Assembly (NCBI GenBank): GCA_905235575.1
Contig: CAJOLZ010000002.1
Coordinates: forward strand, 62,001 to 126,000
Length of the DNA stretch: 64,000 nt
DNA from: an uncultured Bacteroidaceae bacterium
GTDB taxonomy: Bacteria > Bacteroidota > Bacteroidia > Bacteroidales > Bacteroidaceae
Reading direction: 5' to 3'
The notes below the pieces were generated by a model. The model did not search any database and was not told the origin of the DNA. It was given only the letters and a program-made list of their open reading frames with translations. The translations under genes and the position numbers were made by a program. Below are positions 62,266 to 64,000 of the stretch, piece by piece; positions within the stretch are counted from its first letter, which is position 1, and every line of letters starts with the position of its first letter.

Positions 62266-64000
62266 ATGGAAGAATATATCGTATCGGCACGAAAATACCG
62301 TCCACTGACCTTTGATTCGGTGGTTGGTCAGCGTGCACTTACCACCACACTTCGCAACGCCATCGCTACGGGCAAGCTTGCCCACGCCTACCTTTTCTGT
62401 GGTCCGCGTGGCGTTGGTAAAACCACTTGCGCCCGCATTTTTGCTAAGACCATCAACTGTCTGACGCCTACGGCCGACGGCGAGGCATGTGGCGAATGTG
62501 AGAGCTGCCGCTCGTTCGACGAACAACGCTCGATGAGCATCCACGAACTCGATGCCGCCAGCAACAATTCGGTCGAGGACATCCGCGAACTGATAAAGCA
62601 GGTGCAGATTCCACCACAGATAGGTCGTTACAAAGTCTTCATCATCGACGAGGTGCACATGCTTTCCAGTGCGGCCTTCAACGCTTTTTTGAAGACCCTC
62701 GAGGAGCCGCCATCGAATGTCATTTTCATTCTCGCGACCACCGAGAAACATAAAATTCTGCCCACCATCCTGAGCCGTTGCCAGGTGTACGACTTCCAGC
62801 GCATTACCATTCAGGACATCGTATCGCACCTCCAGCGTGTGGCTCAAAAGGAGGGATATACTGCCGAACCCGATGCACTCAACCTGATAGCCCGTAAGGC
62901 CGATGGCGGAATGCGCGACGCGCTCTCCATCTTCGACCAGATGGTAAGCTTCACCGGTGGCAACCTCACTTATCAGCTCGTCTGCCAGAATCTGAACGAA
63001 CTGAATGCCGAGTATTACTTCCGCCTTGTAGATCATTTCCTGAAAGGGGAGGTTGAACCATGCTTACTATTACTCAACGAGATATTGTCGAAGGGATTCG
63101 ACGGTGGCAACTTTATGTCCGGACTTGCCAGCCATTTGCGCGACTTGCTCGTCAGTCGCGACGAACAGACGCTGCCTCTGCTCGAGACCAGCGAACAGAT
63201 GCGCTCGCGATATCATGAGCAGGCCATGCGATGCAAACCGCGTTTTCTCTATCGCGCTATTAAGCTGTGCAACGACTGCGACCAGAACTATCGCACCAGC
63301 CGCAACAAGCGTCTCCAATTGGAGATTTGCCTTATTCAGACGACACAGCTTTCCGACGATGATTCGCCCGGTGCGGGGCTTCGCCCTGCGAAGATTTTGA
63401 AACCCAAATTCGACCAGCTGGCCGCCAAACGTAAGGCCGAGCCGGTCACCGAGAAGCAAGTAAATCCTGCTCCGACACCTGTTCAGCCTGTTGCCGTTCC
63501 CGTGCAGCCGGCCGAGAACGCTTCGTCGCCCATAGAACGTCTGCGCCAGACCTCTGAGCCTGCCATCCCAAAGATGGTGCTCAAGAATTTCTCTACGCGC
63601 CGCAAGCCCGAGCAAACGGCCGATGCCGCTCCGATGCAGTCAGCCCAGACGGCAGCCCAACACATGGTCACACCGCTCTCCGACGATGCGGTCTATGCTG
63701 CATGGTTTGCGCTCATCAACCAGATGCCGCAAGAGCACAAGGCGCTCTCGCTGCGCATGAAAGACATGAAACCCGTCGTCACCGGAAACAGTTCGCTCAG
63801 CCTCACCGTCTCCAACCACCATGTGGCTGAAAATCTGAAACAACTCATGCCGCGCATAGAGCGTTTCCTGAGCAGCCGTTTGCAGAACGATGATTTGCAC
63901 ATCGATGTTTCCGTGGCTGAAGCGCAGCAAGTGGAGGTCCTTGCCAGCAAGCCCGAGCGTCTTAAAAAGATGTTCGCGCGTAATGCGTCACTCCGCACGT
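62266..64000 (+). CDS. dnaX: DNA polymerase III subunit gamma/tau, 3' end outside window
   Basis: Clamp-loader AAA+ ATPase. Walker A GPRGVGKT, zinc-binding cysteines C-x8-C-x2-C-x2-C in CLTPTADGEACGECESC, Walker B VFIIDEVHML, and sensor 1 ILATTEKHKILPTILSRCQ. The AAA+ lid and collar (about 180-370) are followed by a Pro/Ala/Gln-rich linker (TPVQPVAVPVQPAENAS). A C-terminal tau-like domain with FALINQMPQEHKALSLRMKD is still open at base 64000 (578 codons visible). Start ATG 62266 fits the family N-terminus EEYIVSARKYRP. Confidence 0.97.
   Translation, partial: MEEYIVSARKYRPLTFDSVVGQRALTTTLRNAIATGKLAHAYLFCGPRGVGKTTCARIFAKTINCLTPTADGEACGECESCRSFDEQRSMSIHELDAASNNSVEDIRELIKQVQIPPQIGRYKVFIIDEVHMLSSAAFNAFLKTLEEPPSNVIFILATTEKHKILPTILSRCQVYDFQRITIQDIVSHLQRVAQKEGYTAEPDALNLIARKADGGMRDALSIFDQMVSFTGGNLTYQLVCQNLNELNAEYYFRLVDHFLKGEVEPCLLLLNEILSKGFDGGNFMSGLASHLRDLLVSRDEQTLPLLETSEQMRSRYHEQAMRCKPRFLYRAIKLCNDCDQNYRTSRNKRLQLEICLIQTTQLSDDDSPGAGLRPAKILKPKFDQLAAKRKAEPVTEKQVNPAPTPVQPVAVPVQPAENASSPIERLRQTSEPAIPKMVLKNFSTRRKPEQTADAAPMQSAQTAAQHMVTPLSDDAVYAAWFALINQMPQEHKALSLRMKDMKPVVTGNSSLSLTVSNHHVAENLKQLMPRIERFLSSRLQNDDLHIDVSVAEAQQVEVLASKPERLKKMFARNASLRT

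Overview
This window is chromosomal DNA from a member of the Bacteroidota, most likely order Bacteroidales and probably close to Prevotellaceae. Three things point there. Promoters follow the Bacteroidota form TTTG, about 19-21 bases, then TAnnTTTG. The housekeeping genes lie in Bacteroidales-type neighbourhoods (acpP-fabF-rnc, rpmF-fabH-era-der, two parvulins-OstA-mutL). The cell-surface gene content is also typical: DUF4369, DUF4332, DUF3108 and DUF5009 proteins, and glycoside hydrolases with signal peptides. The genus call is an inference. I found no rRNA, tRNA, integrase, transposase or phage gene, so this is core genome with a few carbohydrate-active islands.

Layout. 1-4.5 kb: TrpB2-type tryptophan synthase beta chain (cut by the window edge), a small monooxygenase-fold protein, a flavodiiron protein and a thioredoxin-like envelope protein. 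4.6-5.9 kb: a GH88 hydrolase broken by a frameshift. 6-10 kb: ribosomal protein S16, LptB and the MlaE-MlaF lipid transporter core. 10-15.4 kb: DUF177-rpmF-fabH-era-der, a lipoprotein and an orphan histidine kinase. 15.5-22.4 kb: a C11 peptidase lipoprotein, clpX, recQ and guaB. 22.8-30.5 kb: an envelope and repair operon of two periplasmic parvulins, an OstA-like protein, a small membrane protein, mutL and trpS. 30.6-35 kb: a GH105/propeller fusion, a GH5 endoglucanase and a ThuA-like lipoprotein. 35-41 kb: purB, an rluB-type pseudouridine synthase, asnS with a tiny overlapping gene, and pckA. 41.9-48.9 kb: acpP-fabF-rnc-GH3-Ig lipoprotein-DUF3108-BlaI. 49.5-55.2 kb: a GH29 fucosidase and a two-gene RND efflux system. 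55.6-64 kb: GNAT, DUF4332, DUF5009, a SPOUT methyltransferase, then divIC-membrane protein-DUF4369-plsC-MetH activation domain, and dnaX (cut by the window edge).

The most unusual content is between the genes. Twelve intergenic regions carry arrays of a 14-bp palindrome (consensus CGCAVCRYGBTGCG) repeated at exactly 22 bp, with an 8-bp semi-conserved spacer near ACRGCCKK. All lie between transcription units and none inside an operon. Several are bounded by A-tracts on the left and T-tracts on the right. Three of the shorter arrays sit inside a longer 311-bp element whose landmark motifs keep exactly the same spacing in all three copies (near 6.7-7.0, 16.7-17.0 and 55.3-55.6 kb). Two genes of protein quality control, clpX and the first parvulin, are preceded by tandemly duplicated promoter modules of 74-76 bp. 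In both, only the gene-proximal copy has an intact TACCTTTG box. These repeats are the best candidates here for an undescribed system.
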